64,000 bases of DNA from Hymenopus coronatus. Its lineage: Eukaryota > Arthropoda > Insecta > Mantodea > Hymenopodidae. How positions within the stretch are numbered: position 1 is the stretch's first letter; every line of letters begins with the position of its first letter. The stretch lies in contig CM060882.1 in NCBI GenBank assembly GCA_030762935.1, forward strand, positions 19,783,001 to 19,847,000, given 5' to 3'. Shown here piece after piece: positions 50,301 to 54,855 of the stretch. The translations under genes and the position numbers were made by a program. The notes under the pieces are model-generated. The model made no database searches. It saw nothing but the letters and a program-made list of their open reading frames with translations, and was not told the DNA's origin.

Positions 50301-52466
50301 GACAAAACCTTAGCACACAAAAGACGTAGAATACGTTAAAACACACTATTTTTGTTATATACATTTTTTCCGTTAAGTTGATCGTTTTTGAAATATTCCT
50401 TGTTTTCAGTTTCAGCTATGAAAAACTTACTTATACAGGAACTCCTGTCCATACAAACAAAGGAACTTCAGTCACATAGCAACCAGCTTTTCACTATCAC
50501 TTTAACCTATGGTACTTCCTTATTTTGCTTCTACTTACAAGGAAGCAAGTAATAAGACTATTTCTGTTAATTTTTTCTCGATTAGCATAAAGTAAATAGA
50601 AACATAGGCTTTTTAACAATAATTTGTTACAGAGAGGTAGAGAAAGTCATGTGAATGGAACACATCAGATTTTTAAACGCATGTTCTGTAAAACTAGATG
50701 CTTGTATGTGAATACTTTTAAAAATGTATCACGTGACTCAATTTTATTAGAACAATAAATTTAGCCAGTAAAAAACTTAGTGTTTAAGAACCATGTAAGC
50801 TATAATTATAATATATAATTATTTTCTATAATAACTGGTACAAATTTCAATAAGATATCTTACATATTGTGGATTTTCCAAATTTTACAGATGCATCAGC
50901 TTATTGAAGAAATTTAAAACGAATAAACGTACAAAAGACTCAGAATTTTATTCAAATCGCTCGGCCATTTCTAATCGGATAAGGATTGTCAAATTTGCAA
51001 GTCGGCCATTTTGGAATATAACAAAGCAGCAATATGTTCTATTGTTTTATCCTAAAAATGTATATAGTTGTGAGGGAAATAAACCTAAGAAACGTACAAT
51101 TTGCTTGTTGATGTAAAACAAACCAAGTAAATACCGCAGAGGGCGGAAATATAAAGAAAAGGTCTCGCTTGAACACATAACATAGATGAGGTATAATTTT
51201 GTTCAGTAGAATCTGTTATATAGTTCTCATATTGGTCTGATGATTCCACTTGCATTTTATTATCTGAGGGTTACGCAATGTTTTGTTGGTTTTTTTAAAG
51301 TTGAATATTGGGCAAATACTTTTATTCTGGAAAGAAAGGCCTTTGTTTAATTTTGCTTAATTCACCCCTTACCAACCAAACCAATTCACCCTTCACCAAG
51401 AAGACATTTACCTGATATATACTTGGTATTAAGAATCCATTCCAGCAGAGCTGAGTTTGTAGTTTTTTGAGATTGTGGCGTGCAAAACTTTTAAGATTTT
51501 CTTTTGAAATACGATATATAAGTTAATCATTCTGAACACATATTTGGTAATGTAAGCTAAATTTACAATTCATTTATTAATTGCCATGCCAAAAAGCACT
51601 GTAAGTGCTTACAGTAAGAGTTTGAGAGGTCTTTAATACTTACAGCACAATTAGGAAATGACGTAACACTCAAGACATGTGCTACTCCAAGTAAAGAATT
51701 TATTGCAAAATGCATTAACAGAAGAGTGTATAAGAAGGCTTTGTCCATATAATTTAGATGTAGCCTTTCCTTTGTTCACATCGAGAATTCATTTTTTTAA
51801 TGTTCATATTGAAAAGTAATTTTGATTTACTATTATTTTCTTTTTATAGTTTTTCCAAGTATTTTAAAAAGTAATTGGCTAACCACGAACTGTAAGTTAC
51901 TTATTATATCTCGAATGCTTGGGAAAACTCGATGGTAGGCCTCGTATTCCCAATAGGTATTCTCGATTTGATAAGAATAACTTACAGTTCCTAGTACGCA
52001 ATATACTATTTTTTTATTTTTTTATAATTTTTTCGAGTATTTTCAAAGGCAATTGGTTAACCACGAACTGTAAATTACTTATCAGATCTCGAACGCTTGA
52101 GAAAATTCGGGCTTGCGGGCCTCGTATTCCCATGCCTCGTATGCTTTCTTGACCTGATAAGCATAGCTTACATTTCTTAGTACGCAATATACTGTAAATA
52201 AAATCATGTTATAAACAGAAACGTCAGTTGTATTTAAACAGGAAGCCTAACATATTGTTGAGCAAATGCAGTACTGTGGCATACGACGTGGGTGGACCTA
52301 CCTGCTGCCCAGCATCATCCGAAGAGAGATGTTGGCGGTTGAGAAGTTCCCTAACTTCGGCGAAAAACTCGTCGTCAAGGTCGCGAAGAGGTGTCAAGGA
52401 TCTGGCTTCGCACCCCAGCGAAAACAAGGAGACGAGTCCGAGCAGCAACAATATCGTGGTGGCCAT
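16793..52466 (-). CDS. Pal: Peptidyl-alpha-hydroxyglycine alpha-amidating lyase (PAL), seven coding exons
   Basis: PAL cleaves the peptidyl-alpha-hydroxyglycine made by PHM, releasing glyoxylate and the C-terminally amidated peptide; it acts in the lumen of the secretory pathway. Joining 52302-52466, 40333-40508, 37367-37565, 30396-30597, 24094-24285, 18764-18873 and 16793-16912 gives one 387-residue frame. Residues 1-20 form a hydrophobic signal peptide; the six-bladed NHL-like propeller covers about 85-385. Mapped on rat PALcc from memory: catalytic Arg106 (R533, in IFHRG), Tyr225 (Y654, in DGYCNSR) and Arg272 (R706, in ADREN); zinc ligands His158 (LPHG), His256 (VPHG) and His354 (NPHA); disulfides Cys206-Cys226 and Cys268-Cys279. 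Ala355 stands where rat has the calcium ligand Asp787. There is no PHM domain and no membrane segment, so this is the separate soluble PAL type known from insects. I cannot say whether it is the Pal1 or Pal2 orthologue. Introns run from 1.85 to 11.8 kb and are mostly transposons. Confidence 0.93.
17142..18080 (-). mobile_element. HPT element, subfamily 2 (PAL intron 6)
   Basis: Full minus copy sharing over 800 bp of close similarity with 2346-3222, including the CATACATAAGATTCTTCTTC insert and the alternative hairpin stem. Two T-runs (17907-17925, 17949-17960) are expanded. A 161-codon minus frame spans most of it. Confidence 0.9.
18128..18310 (-). mobile_element. HPT right-end fragment
   Basis: GTGTTCCATTCACATGACTT followed by GTCTACATCTCTGTAACAAA and the AGTACACTAGG block, then unrelated sequence. 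Confidence 0.7.
18540..18730 (-). mobile_element. tRNA-related SINE, family A-like
   Basis: GTAACTCACCCTAACCGAGA then TTTGAACTCGGGACC and GAGCCATCTCGTTGCG read as a tRNA-like head on the minus strand. It ends about 35 bp from PAL exon 6, on the exon's donor (3') side. Confidence 0.6.
18764..18873 (-). CDS. Pal: PAL exon 6
   Basis: Encodes residues 312-348. It follows acceptor GTTTCAG, completes the split Gly312 codon and reads GDFVYAVNGPTSPQIPVRGF, the propeller blade matching rat FLFAVNGK..VQGF. It ends phase 0 at GCT before GTAAGT. It is too short to stand out as an ORF but fits exactly in phase between exons 5 and 7. Confidence 0.87.
19080..19402 (-). mobile_element. SINE family A followed by SINE family B head
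   Basis: 19080-19317 is a long family A copy with GATTCGAACTCACGACC. 19318-19402 is a family B head (complement CCTCCGTGGTGTAATGGTTA, then CGCGGGTTCAAACCCGGCGG). Both point the same way and abut directly. Confidence 0.75.
19676..20466 (-). mobile_element. HPT element, right end truncated (PAL intron 5)
   Basis: Body from TAGTCTTATTACTTGCTTCC to the left end GTGTAGAGAAAGTAAAG at 20466. It carries a long CA tract at 20269-20320 (GT on the element strand). Confidence 0.85.
20467..21040. other. Unclassified intronic DNA
   Basis: A minus-strand stretch near 20740-20830 reads lysine/glutamate-rich (KKAAAEERKRKAEG) without a known family. T-runs are common. Confidence 0.35.
21041..21250 (+). pseudogene. 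RTE-like LINE 3' fragment with GAA tail
   Basis: Plus strand reads GRRPRINWKNTLKRM and RMYRDRKTWRVWTE (about 21080-21200). This matches the usual RTE C-terminus GRPRxxWxD..., DRxxWR. It is followed by a (GAA)n run at 21229-21250, plausible as the 3' terminal repeat. Confidence 0.6.
21259..22188 (+). mobile_element. piggyBac-like non-autonomous element
   Basis: The left end CCCTTTTTAGTACCAACC (21259-21276) matches the inverted right end, complement of 22171-22188 (CCCGTTTAGTGCCAGCCC). TTAA follows at 22189-22192; the left flank is TTATA. At 21462 an ATG opens MASSSHRSQTKEEIRAAVHD, stops after 22 codons and continues in frame with SDFDIREEDTYFSFSDNN. Such acidic N-termini are common in piggyBac transposases. 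The DDD core is absent. Confidence 0.65.
22193..23462. other. Unclassified intronic DNA
   Basis: Includes T/A runs at 22529-22541 and 22630-22647 and a non-repetitive block (22845-23290) with no recognised homology. Confidence 0.4.
23477..23821 (-). mobile_element. tRNA-derived SINE, family E, with 14-bp TSD
   Basis: Perfect duplication CTTGTTACCCTAAT at 23463-23476 and 23822-23835. On the minus strand the head reads GCGCGGTGGTAGCGAAGCTG and TGGGTTCGATCCCCAGTACC. Its body is GC-rich and gives spurious ORFs. Other copies: 36712-37052 and 46150-46500. Confidence 0.9.
24094..24285 (-). CDS. Pal: PAL exon 5
   Basis: Encodes residues 248-311 plus one base. It holds LQVPHGLTLV (zinc ligand His256) and LVCIADRENMRVTC, which supplies Arg272 and the second disulfide (Cys268-Cys279). 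The acceptor is GTTACAG and the donor GTAAGC; it is a symmetric phase 1-1 exon of 192 nt. Confidence 0.92.
24333..25135 (+). mobile_element. HPT element (PAL intron 4)
   Basis: Left end TTTTACTTTCTTTATACGC with the palindrome partly deleted; GT tract at 24430-24455; right end CATGTTAATGGATCACATC to 25135. A second left-end stub (ACTTTCTCTACATA, 25136-25149) follows at once. Confidence 0.85.
25150..25925 (-). pseudogene. Tc1/mariner-superfamily transposon remnant, SINE-split
   Basis: Begins CAGGATGGCTCAAAAATAG right after TA of an HPT left-end stub. The minus strand at 25680-25898 reads YRDFIQNTLPLLLENVPLQI and MWFIHDALAHFSLIVRDAL, the second-Asp region (usually QxDGAPAHFS) of a DDE transposase common in insect genomes. 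KWIGRRGPVS follows near 25650-25680 in another frame. A family B SINE splits it. Confidence 0.7.
25310..25491 (-). mobile_element. tRNA-related SINE, family B, complete
   Basis: Complement starts GCCCTCCGTGGTGTAATGG, has the Phe/Gln-type T-arm TCGCAGGTCAAAACCGGCGG, then GGCTTCCTTCGGAAG and GTGTCGTAGATTTACC, and ends CTCAAGCCTGATAGAGAGGC. This is the best full-length family B copy. Confidence 0.75.
26127..26565 (+). mobile_element. HPT body fragment
   Basis: From TTCACCGGAAATATATGTTT through the GCGACACGAAGATTTTG block to ACACACAATTTATGTTA; both ends are missing. It could be the rest of the copy whose left-end stub is at 25136-25149. Confidence 0.75.
26740..27200 (+). pseudogene. Internally deleted insect transposon ORF (N-terminal HTH plus C-terminal tail)
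   Basis: Plus frame 26664-26909 reads SREIIANVLDFMKQET, like the start of a transposase type frequent in insects (RxIIxNVxxFxxxE). After stops and frame changes come SLSSVSR-like sequence, VEQLCRQRIAEIGRPEW and ENVCRHVENIENH. Then IVENQIERILIQDNGAESS and a run of Asp/Ser (27112-27215), like the C-terminal end of the same family. The DDE core between is gone. Confidence 0.6.
27201..28803. other. Unclassified intronic DNA, partly GC-richer
   Basis: 27486-27566 is an HPT minus fragment (GGTGAAATCTCAACATCGAA). 27930-28500 is GC-richer than its surroundings, with overlapping 70-100 codon frames on both strands and no recognisable domain; it may be a decayed repeat. Confidence 0.4.
28804..29665 (+). 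mobile_element. HPT element, near full length (PAL intron 4)
   Basis: Left end TTACTTTCTCTACACGTACT at 28807, conserved body blocks in order, right end TGTAGAGAAAGTCATGTGAA to about 29663. The GT tract is nearly lost (GTCCGTGAGTCAGCGTGTCC). Confidence 0.9.
29722..30023. mobile_element. SINE family D, head-to-head inverted pair
   Basis: 29725-29820 is a minus-strand tail plus half tRNA-like head (GATTTGAACCACGGATCTCC). It is joined directly to a plus-strand unit whose head (GGTAGCTCAGTG, GAGATCCGTGGTTCAATCC) ends at about 29985. The outer arms are inverted repeats: GTGTGTAGGTCAGGAGTTGG against CCAAATCCTGTCGTACACAC. Confidence 0.75.
30083..30300 (+). mobile_element. SINE family D, single copy
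   Basis: Starts ACTTACAACATTGTAAGTCG. The tRNA-like head is at 30208-30278: GGTAGCTCATTGGTAGAGCA, an anticodon arm ACCGG-CTTGAGA-CCGGC, and T-arm GTGGTTCAAATCCC. It ends CAGTCTGACTCAACC. Confidence 0.75.
30396..30597 (-). CDS. Pal: PAL exon 4
   Basis: Encodes residues 181-247 plus one base. It starts FVPGS after acceptor TTTACAG and contains LCQPTAVAV (Cys206) and IFIADGYCNSRI with catalytic Tyr225 and Cys226, the two cysteines forming the first conserved disulfide. It ends in phase 1 at CCTCCAG before GTAAAG. The loop before LCQP is longer than in rat. Confidence 0.92.
30807..30934 (-). mobile_element. SINE family B with 12-bp TSD
   Basis: Perfect duplication GGGTCAAGGTAC at 30795-30806 and 30935-30946. 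The head on the minus strand reads CTCCGTGGTGTAATGGTTAC. An HPT left end begins at the next base, 30947. Confidence 0.85.
30947..31465 (+). mobile_element. HPT element, right part missing (PAL intron 3)
   Basis: Left end TTTTTACTTTCTCTGCACG, GT tract 31093-31118, body to GAGTTGACCATTTCCGAG; the right end is absent. Confidence 0.8.
31573..32466 (-). mobile_element. HPT element, near full length
   Basis: Right end AAAAAATCTGACGTGTTCCA at 31573, left end palindrome and GTGTAGAGAAAGTAAAAA at 32449-32466. About 894 bp with a short imperfect CA tract. Confidence 0.9.
32608..32840 (+). mobile_element. tRNA-derived SINE, family C, with poly(A)
   Basis: Head near 32608-32700 has a perfect T-arm GCGGGTTCGAGTCCCGC, and GCCCAA/TTGGGC can close an acceptor-like stem. 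The tail contains GGAGTCCTGATCAGACTCC, a 6-bp stem-loop, then A19. The copy inside 59263-59530 keeps the same hairpin arms with another loop. Confidence 0.8.
32841..34119. other. Unclassified intronic DNA with one HPT scrap
   Basis: 33428-33536 is an HPT minus fragment (ACGGACTTTTCGTTTTTGAG, CATGTATTTCCGGAGAAATC). 33700-34101 carries a 131-codon plus frame and an opposing 150-codon minus frame with no recognised domain. 33100-33400 is AT-rich and blank. Confidence 0.35.
34120..34440 (+). repeat. Penelope-type terminal repeat candidate with hammerhead-like core
   Basis: 34306-34353 reads CCTGCGAAGAT, a hairpin GCCAAG-CGCAGCT-CTTGGC, then GAAACGTCGGGAAC. GAAGATGCC...GGCGAAACGTC resembles the stem II and GAAAC/GTC core that hammerhead ribozymes show in Penelope-like retroelements. 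The CUGANGA box is imperfect (CTGCGAAGA), so it is probably dead. There is no reverse transcriptase nearby. Confidence 0.4.
34441..34965. other. Unclassified intronic DNA
   Basis: No gene or known repeat is recognised. Confidence 0.4.
34966..35873 (+). mobile_element. HPT element, near full length (PAL intron 3)
   Basis: Left end TTTTTACTTTTTCTACAC at 34966, GT-rich tract 35118-35162, right end GATGTAGAGAAAGTTATCTG then GGAACACATCAGATTTTT to 35873 (908 bp). Confidence 0.9.
36034..36632. mobile_element. hAT-type MITE with perfect 8-bp TSD
   Basis: ATTTTCAA occurs at 36026-36033 and again at 36633-36640. The 599-bp element starts TAGTGGTGGGAAAA and its far end, in complement, starts TAGTAATGGGACAAAA, typical hAT ends. 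The interior is packed with GAAACAGTTT/AAACTGTTTC motifs in both directions. A short plus frame (TRYTEEEIIKLRKRGIVAR) is unassigned. Confidence 0.85.
36712..37052 (-). mobile_element. tRNA-derived SINE, family E
   Basis: Closely matches 23477-23821. Imperfect flanking repeats ATAAAAGATAATAAT (36697) and ATAAAAGGTAGTAAC (37053). The 130-codon minus frame inside is a family E shadow also seen in the other copies, not a gene. Confidence 0.85.
37367..37565 (-). CDS. Pal: PAL exon 3
   Basis: Encodes residues 115-180 and completes Ser114. It contains FYLPHGIAVD with zinc ligand His158 and the highly conserved WLTDVALHQVFK, which matches vertebrate PAL almost word for word. The acceptor is TTTCAG and the donor GTAACA, ending in phase 0. 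Confidence 0.92.
37735..38075. mobile_element. SINE family D, head-to-head inverted pair
   Basis: 37740-37842 is a minus half (GTGTGTAGGACAGGAGTTGG, GATCTGAACAGTGGATCTCC). 37878-38070 is a plus unit from ACTTACAACATTGTAAGTCG to GTGGTTCAAATCCCGGC. Same arrangement as 29722-30023, with a different junction. Confidence 0.75.
38100..38300 (-). mobile_element. tRNA-related SINE, family A, head truncated
   Basis: Tail GCTTAAGGTCCTTTATCC, body GTCTTCTCAGGATAAGG and box AGATTCGAACTCGCG; it stops before the rest of the tRNA-like head. Confidence 0.7.
38430..38775 (+). pseudogene. Mariner transposase N-terminal fragment (PAL intron 2)
   Basis: Plus-strand frames read VRELVDQPLFHRFSNGDENV, then ENTRRILEENLDNTRRLSEE, LGASKYIIYRHIKTL and KNRSKAYCCL. 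These match the two helix-turn-helix regions of mariner transposases (FxRFRSGDxxxxDxxRSGRP; RRLSEELGxSKxTIHRxLKxLGK). Two stops interrupt it and the catalytic half is missing. Confidence 0.75.
38776..39843. other. Unclassified intronic DNA
   Basis: No exon or repeat is recognised; short frames look random. Confidence 0.4.
39844..40175 (-). pseudogene. Mariner-like transposase HTH fragment
   Basis: Minus frame reads KACGDATVDVSTNRRWVHRC and RSGRPLTAVTPHNIEYVDEI. This matches the N-terminal paired HTH of a mariner-like transposase (YGDxxVxxSTVRRWVxxF...GRPxTAVT). It differs from the mariner at 38430. Confidence 0.7.
40176..40332. other. Short intronic spacer before exon 2 (donor side)
   Basis: Unremarkable AT-rich sequence. 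Confidence 0.3.
40333..40508 (-). CDS. Pal: PAL exon 2
   Basis: Encodes residues 56-113 and two bases of codon 114. It carries the first propeller strand (GQVTGVAV) and catalytic IFHRG (Arg106). Val93 sits where rat Val520 gives a backbone calcium contact. Donor GTAAAA follows GATGCAAG. Two in-frame acceptors lie 12 nt apart: TTTGCAG (exon from 40508) and TTACAG (exon from 40496); the second would drop four residues (SMLQ). Confidence 0.88.
40873..41532 (-). mobile_element. HPT element, left end replaced by minisatellite (PAL intron 1)
   Basis: Right end AAAAATCTGATGTGTACCAT at 40874; the body runs to ACGGACTTTTCGTTTTTGAG and stops at 41532, where GC-rich unrelated DNA begins. Confidence 0.85.
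41640..42480. repeat. Minisatellite, 7 units of ~121 bp
   Basis: GGGATGATAGAGTAATTTGA starts at 41658, 41778, 41899, 42021, 42141 and 42262, with a diverged seventh at 42383: spacings of 120-122 bp. Each unit also has CTCCTGGAATCCGGCAC, GCCAGAGGGCGATACAGTCC and GTGTTCCCTGACCTCTT. Inner units are nearly identical; the outer ones diverge. Confidence 0.95.
42481..43518. other. Flank of minisatellite with two related segments
   Basis: 42508-42680 and about 43285-43480 align: GTTGCCGGCTGATCAG against ATTGCCGGCTTATCAG, and ATCATTTGATAGCTCC against ACCATGTGATAGCCCC. Between them is unclassified AT-rich DNA. No coding function is recognised. Confidence 0.5.
43519..44412 (-). mobile_element. HPT element, near full length (PAL intron 1)
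   Basis: Right end ACATCTGATGTGTACCATTC, left end GAGAAAGTAAAAATA at 44400-44412, CA tract 44243-44270. Confidence 0.9.
44413..44772. mobile_element. HPT minus and plus right-end fragments, tail to tail
   Basis: 44413-44550 is a minus right end (GTTTCATTCACATTACTTTC). It switches near 44550 to a plus body (ACAAAAGAACTTCATTCAC) that ends at CACATCAGATTTTTT, where the next copy starts. Confidence 0.8.
44768..45622 (+). mobile_element. HPT element, near full length
   Basis: Left end TTTTTTACTTTCTATATACG shares its T-run with the preceding right end. GT-rich tract 44904-44950; right end GGAGCACATCAGATTTTT at 45622. Confidence 0.9.
45623..46021. repeat. Low-copy repeat, second piece at 47042-47175
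   Basis: 45850-45985 and 47042-47175 share CTCTCGTTAGCATCT, ACAAGAAAAGCTGAACG and TTTGTAAAATGTCAGGTAGC in the same order. The family is unknown. Confidence 0.6.
46022..47041 (-). mobile_element. HPT element split by a SINE
   Basis: Minus copy in two parts, 46022-46149 and 46501-47041. It rejoins exactly across the SINE when one copy of the duplicated GAAAAAAAAAGTA is removed. Left end GTGTAGAGAAAGTAAAAAT. The first part has lost several hundred bases (TTAATTCCAAAAACAAGG jump). Confidence 0.85.
46150..46500 (-). mobile_element. tRNA-derived SINE, family E, with 13-bp TSD
   Basis: GAAAAAAAAAGTA at 46137-46149 and 46501-46513 brackets the element. Its head on the minus strand reads GCGCGGTGGTTGCGCAGCTG. 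It sits inside an HPT copy. Confidence 0.9.
47042..47357. repeat. Low-copy repeat plus unclassified DNA
   Basis: 47042-47175 is the partner of 45850-45985; 47176-47357 is unrecognised. Confidence 0.5.
47358..48665 (+). mobile_element. Two HPT elements in series, both rearranged
   Basis: 47358-47875 has a left end (TTTTTACTTCCTGTACACG), lacks the GT tract and stops at CTACTTACAAGGGA. 47880-48665 begins inside another, more diverged copy (GATATTTCACTGGAAATGC) and ends with GTGAATGCAACATGTACA. Confidence 0.8.
48700..48977. repeat. Repeat H, copy 1
   Basis: Matches 51058-51465: ATATAGTTGTGAGGGAAATA, then GGTATTAAGAATCCATTCC near its end. An HPT left end follows directly in this copy but not in the other. 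Confidence 0.65.
48978..49820 (+). mobile_element. HPT element, diverged (PAL intron 1)
   Basis: Left end TTTTACATTCTCTACACAT, short GT tract, right end GTAGAGAAAGTCATGTCAAT. Its final T-run is the first T-run of the next copy. Confidence 0.85.
49816..50676 (+). mobile_element. HPT element, near full length, head to tail with previous
   Basis: Left end TTTTTACTTTCTCTACACG, palindrome ACTATGCACATAGTGCATAG, GT tract 49965-49990, right end GGAACACATCAGATTTTT to 50675. Confidence 0.9.
50677..51057. other. Unclassified intronic DNA
   Basis: AT-rich, no recognised repeat or exon. Confidence 0.35.
51058..51797. repeat. Repeats H (copy 2) and G (copy 1)
   Basis: 51058-51465 matches 48700-48977 with a 130-bp extra piece (51275-51405). 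51502-51797 is repeat G, also at 58880-59156 and 61661-61973 (shared GCTAAATTTACAATTCATTT, AGTAAGAGTTTGAGAGGTC, GGAAATGACGTAACACTCAA). Neither resembles a known family. Confidence 0.7.
51848..52195. repeat. Two tandem ~175-bp fold-back units in PAL intron 1
   Basis: Unit 1 (about 51848-52010) and unit 2 (about 52030-52195) share CACGAACTGTAA, CCTCGTATTCCCA and TAGTACGCAATATACT in order. Within each unit GAACTGTAAGTTA-type sequence returns inverted about 90 bp later (TAACTTACAGTTC in unit 1), so each can fold into a hairpin. They lie about 100 bp inside intron 1 from exon 1. Confidence 0.7.
52302..52466 (-). CDS. Pal: PAL exon 1 (start codon and signal peptide)
   Basis: Encodes residues 1-55. 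The start is supported by its context (A at -3, G at +4) and the leucine-rich hydrophobic run right after it, ending near LGCEA, a plausible signal-peptidase site. The rest is an acidic, poorly conserved pro-region. The exon ends CAGCAG followed by donor GTAGGT (complement of 52296-52301), phase 0. Reading through the donor gives only a few more codons before a stop. Confidence 0.85.
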
Positions 52467-52476
52467 CTTGCTACTG

Positions 52477-52508
52477 TGACGTCACGCGACGCTGTGACGT
52501 AGCTCCAT
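52477..52508 (-). promoter_or_regulatory. CRE palindrome, CRE half-site and 8-codon uORF next to the PAL start
   Basis: A perfect CRE palindrome TGACGTCA lies at 52477-52484, 11 bp upstream of the PAL ATG, and a second TGACGT at 52495-52500. If this DNA is transcribed, an upstream ATG at 52508 opens a frame of eight codons that stops at 52482, inside the CRE, 15 nt before the main ATG. The sites are seen; CREB control and uORF use are inference, since the transcription start is unknown. Confidence 0.45.
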
Positions 52509-52935
52509 GACGCGTGTTAGCCCTGTGCTGCTCCAGATCAATACGATGAGTCCCCAGGAGCCTATCAGTCATCCCGGGCACGTAGACTAGCTCCCCAACT
52601 GCAGCCCGCTTGACCCACTTATCTCCACCGTCCTCCAAATGAAAATCACGTCCGATTTCTGTCAACAGCCGCTAATCGATTTTCCTCACTTCGTTCGCTG
52701 AGTTTAGCCCTCCACATCCTAGGGCTTGCTTCTGCGAACTGGAGGGTTTCAATGATGCCACTTTGTTGGGAACGGAACTGGCATTTCAGTTCTTTGATGT
52801 TGCTTCACACTGCAGGTTTCCCAGTATACGTATGATATACTGAAATGTCAAGCAGAACGTAATGCAGATCCACAGGCTACAATTATCAACGTCTCGCTGA
52901 AGAATTCAAATTTAAAACCAAATTGTTAATTTAAT
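52509..52935 (-). other. Upstream flank of PAL, possible 5' UTR/promoter
   Basis: A relatively GC-rich stretch between the uORF and the HPT copy at 52936. A 64-codon minus-strand frame ends at 52471 but resembles nothing I know. A palindrome-like CAGTATACGTATGATATACTG core lies near 52822-52842. I see no convincing TATA box. Confidence 0.3.
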
Positions 52936-53837
52936 TGTTTTTACTTTCTCTATACGCACTATGTACATAGTGTATAGAGAAGGTATTGTACTCCACCCAA
53001 AAATTCGATACCGAGTTTTCACCGGAAATATATGTTTTAGGGATCCCAATATCCAAAAAAAGCATTTTCACAAAAAGGTCCGTGTGTGTATGTGTGTGTG
53101 TGTATGTCTGTGTGTCAGTGTGTCCGTATGTCTGTGAACACGATAACTCAAAAACGAAAAGTCGGTAAAATACCAAACTTGGTATTTAAGTTTAATATCT
53201 TTCAGGGATGCGACACGAAGATTTTGAGAAAAATCCCCCCACCCCAAATACCCTTTACATGGAACTTTTTTCGAAATTTTTGGGTTTCTCAAAAATGGCT
53301 CTTACGATTTTGATTAAAATTTCGTATATTAAAGATATTTACCTGACAAATAAAATGTAAATCTTGAATTTCCTGGGAATACCCTCTGAAGAGTAGTTTA
53401 TTCTGGATGAATTTTACTGAATTTTGAATAACTGCTAAACCGTAAGAGATGGGCAAAAACTTACTACACAAAAAATGTAGAGCACGTTAAAACACACAAT
53501 TTATGTTATATACATTTTTTTCGTAAGTTCGTCGTTTTTGAGACATTCCTTATTTTTGGTTTCTGCTATGAAAAACTTTGCTCATATTGGAACTTGTCAA
53601 TTTCTATCCATATAAACAAAGGAACTTCATCGACATAGTAACCAGCTTTTGGCCATCATTTTAACCTATGGTAGTCCCTTTTTTTCGCTTCTACTTACAA
53701 GGAAGCAAGTAATAAGACTATTTCTGCTAATTTTTTCTGATTAGCATGAAGTAAATAGAAGTATAAGCTTTTTAAGAATAATGTGTTGCAGGGATATAGA
53801 GAAAGTCATGTGAATGGTACACAACAGATTTGTTTTT
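52936..53837 (+). mobile_element. HPT element, near full length, upstream of PAL
   Basis: Left end TTTTTACTTTCTCTATACGC with palindrome ACTATGTACATAGT, GT tract 53081-53120, right end GTCATGTGAATGGTACACA. It lies 470 bp upstream of the PAL start codon. Confidence 0.92.
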
Positions 53838-54445
53838 CAAACAAGCCGTGAGTGTAGGACAGGAGTTTTAAGTAGAGTCAGACTGAAAAATTCAACGCCA
53901 TAGCCGGGATTTGAACCGTGGATCTCCCGGTCTCTAGCCGGTTGCTCTTCCACTGAGCTACATTCTGGCTCGGCATTAAATTTCTCAACTGACTTGGATG
54001 TTTCCCAGGAAACTACAAGATTAATTTCAACTTATTTTGAGATGACTTACCCCAATGGGGACTTACAATGTTGTAAGAACAGGATTCACAGTGTAGCCAA
54101 CTATTATTGTTAATATAATTGCTTCAAATCCGGATGTAGTATTGAAGTTTTCAGTCTGGCTCTACTTATTAAAACTAAATGTTAGTACAAATACAAATAC
54201 TTTCTTCAATATCTTCATCAGCAGCAGCACACCACCACCTTTTTGCTCCATTCATGTGTCTTTCTCTAACTGTTATGCAAACAAACTGTTCTTACAAATT
54301 GGAAAAGTAGACTCACATTAAAAGATTCAGTGCCATAGTAGGGTTTTGAACCATAGATTTCCTGGTCTCCGCCCACTTGATTTACCCACTAAGCCAACAT
54401 GCCACACTAAATTCCCCCACTGAGTGGTAGAGCAACTGGATGGAA
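53838..54445 (-). mobile_element. SINE family D copies
   Basis: 53840-54085 is a complete minus copy: complement head GTAGCTCAGTGGAAGAGCAA, GAGATCCACGGTTCAAATCC. 54298-54420 is a second, diverged minus fragment (GGGTTTTGAACCATAGATTT). 54100-54290 is unclassified. Confidence 0.75.
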
Positions 54446-54497
54446 ACAAGGATATGGCACTAAATTTTTAATTTCTCTAGCCTGTTTCTACAATGTA

Positions 54498-54624
54498 ATA
54501 GTGGATAAAGAAGGTATTGTATTGCACCCAAAAATTCAATACCAAGATTTCACCGGAAATATATGTTTTGAGACTACCTGAATTAAGAAAATAATAAAAA
54601 AATAATTAGAAAACTGCCCGTGTA

Positions 54625-54679
<55 letters not shown>

Positions 54680-54850
54680 ATAAATGCGATAACTCAGAAA
54701 CGAAGAGGCCGTTAAATACCAAACTTCGTTTAGTATCTTCCAAAGATGGACACGCAGATTTTCAAGAAAATCCTGCCATAAACTACCCTTTACATGGAAA
54801 ATTTTTCGAAAATTTTTATTTTTGTCAAAAATAATTTTGTTGTTGATATC
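54498..54850 (+). mobile_element. HPT fragment with long GT tract
   Basis: From AAGGTATTGTATTGCACCC to CAAAAATAATTTTG. It contains the longest uninterrupted GT tract of the window (54630-54677). Confidence 0.85.
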
Positions 54851-54855
54851 ATTCA

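Noticed and set aside
52471..52665. Separate 64-codon gene upstream of PAL
   Set aside because: Low-information frame ending five bases before the PAL ATG; better viewed as part of the 5' region.
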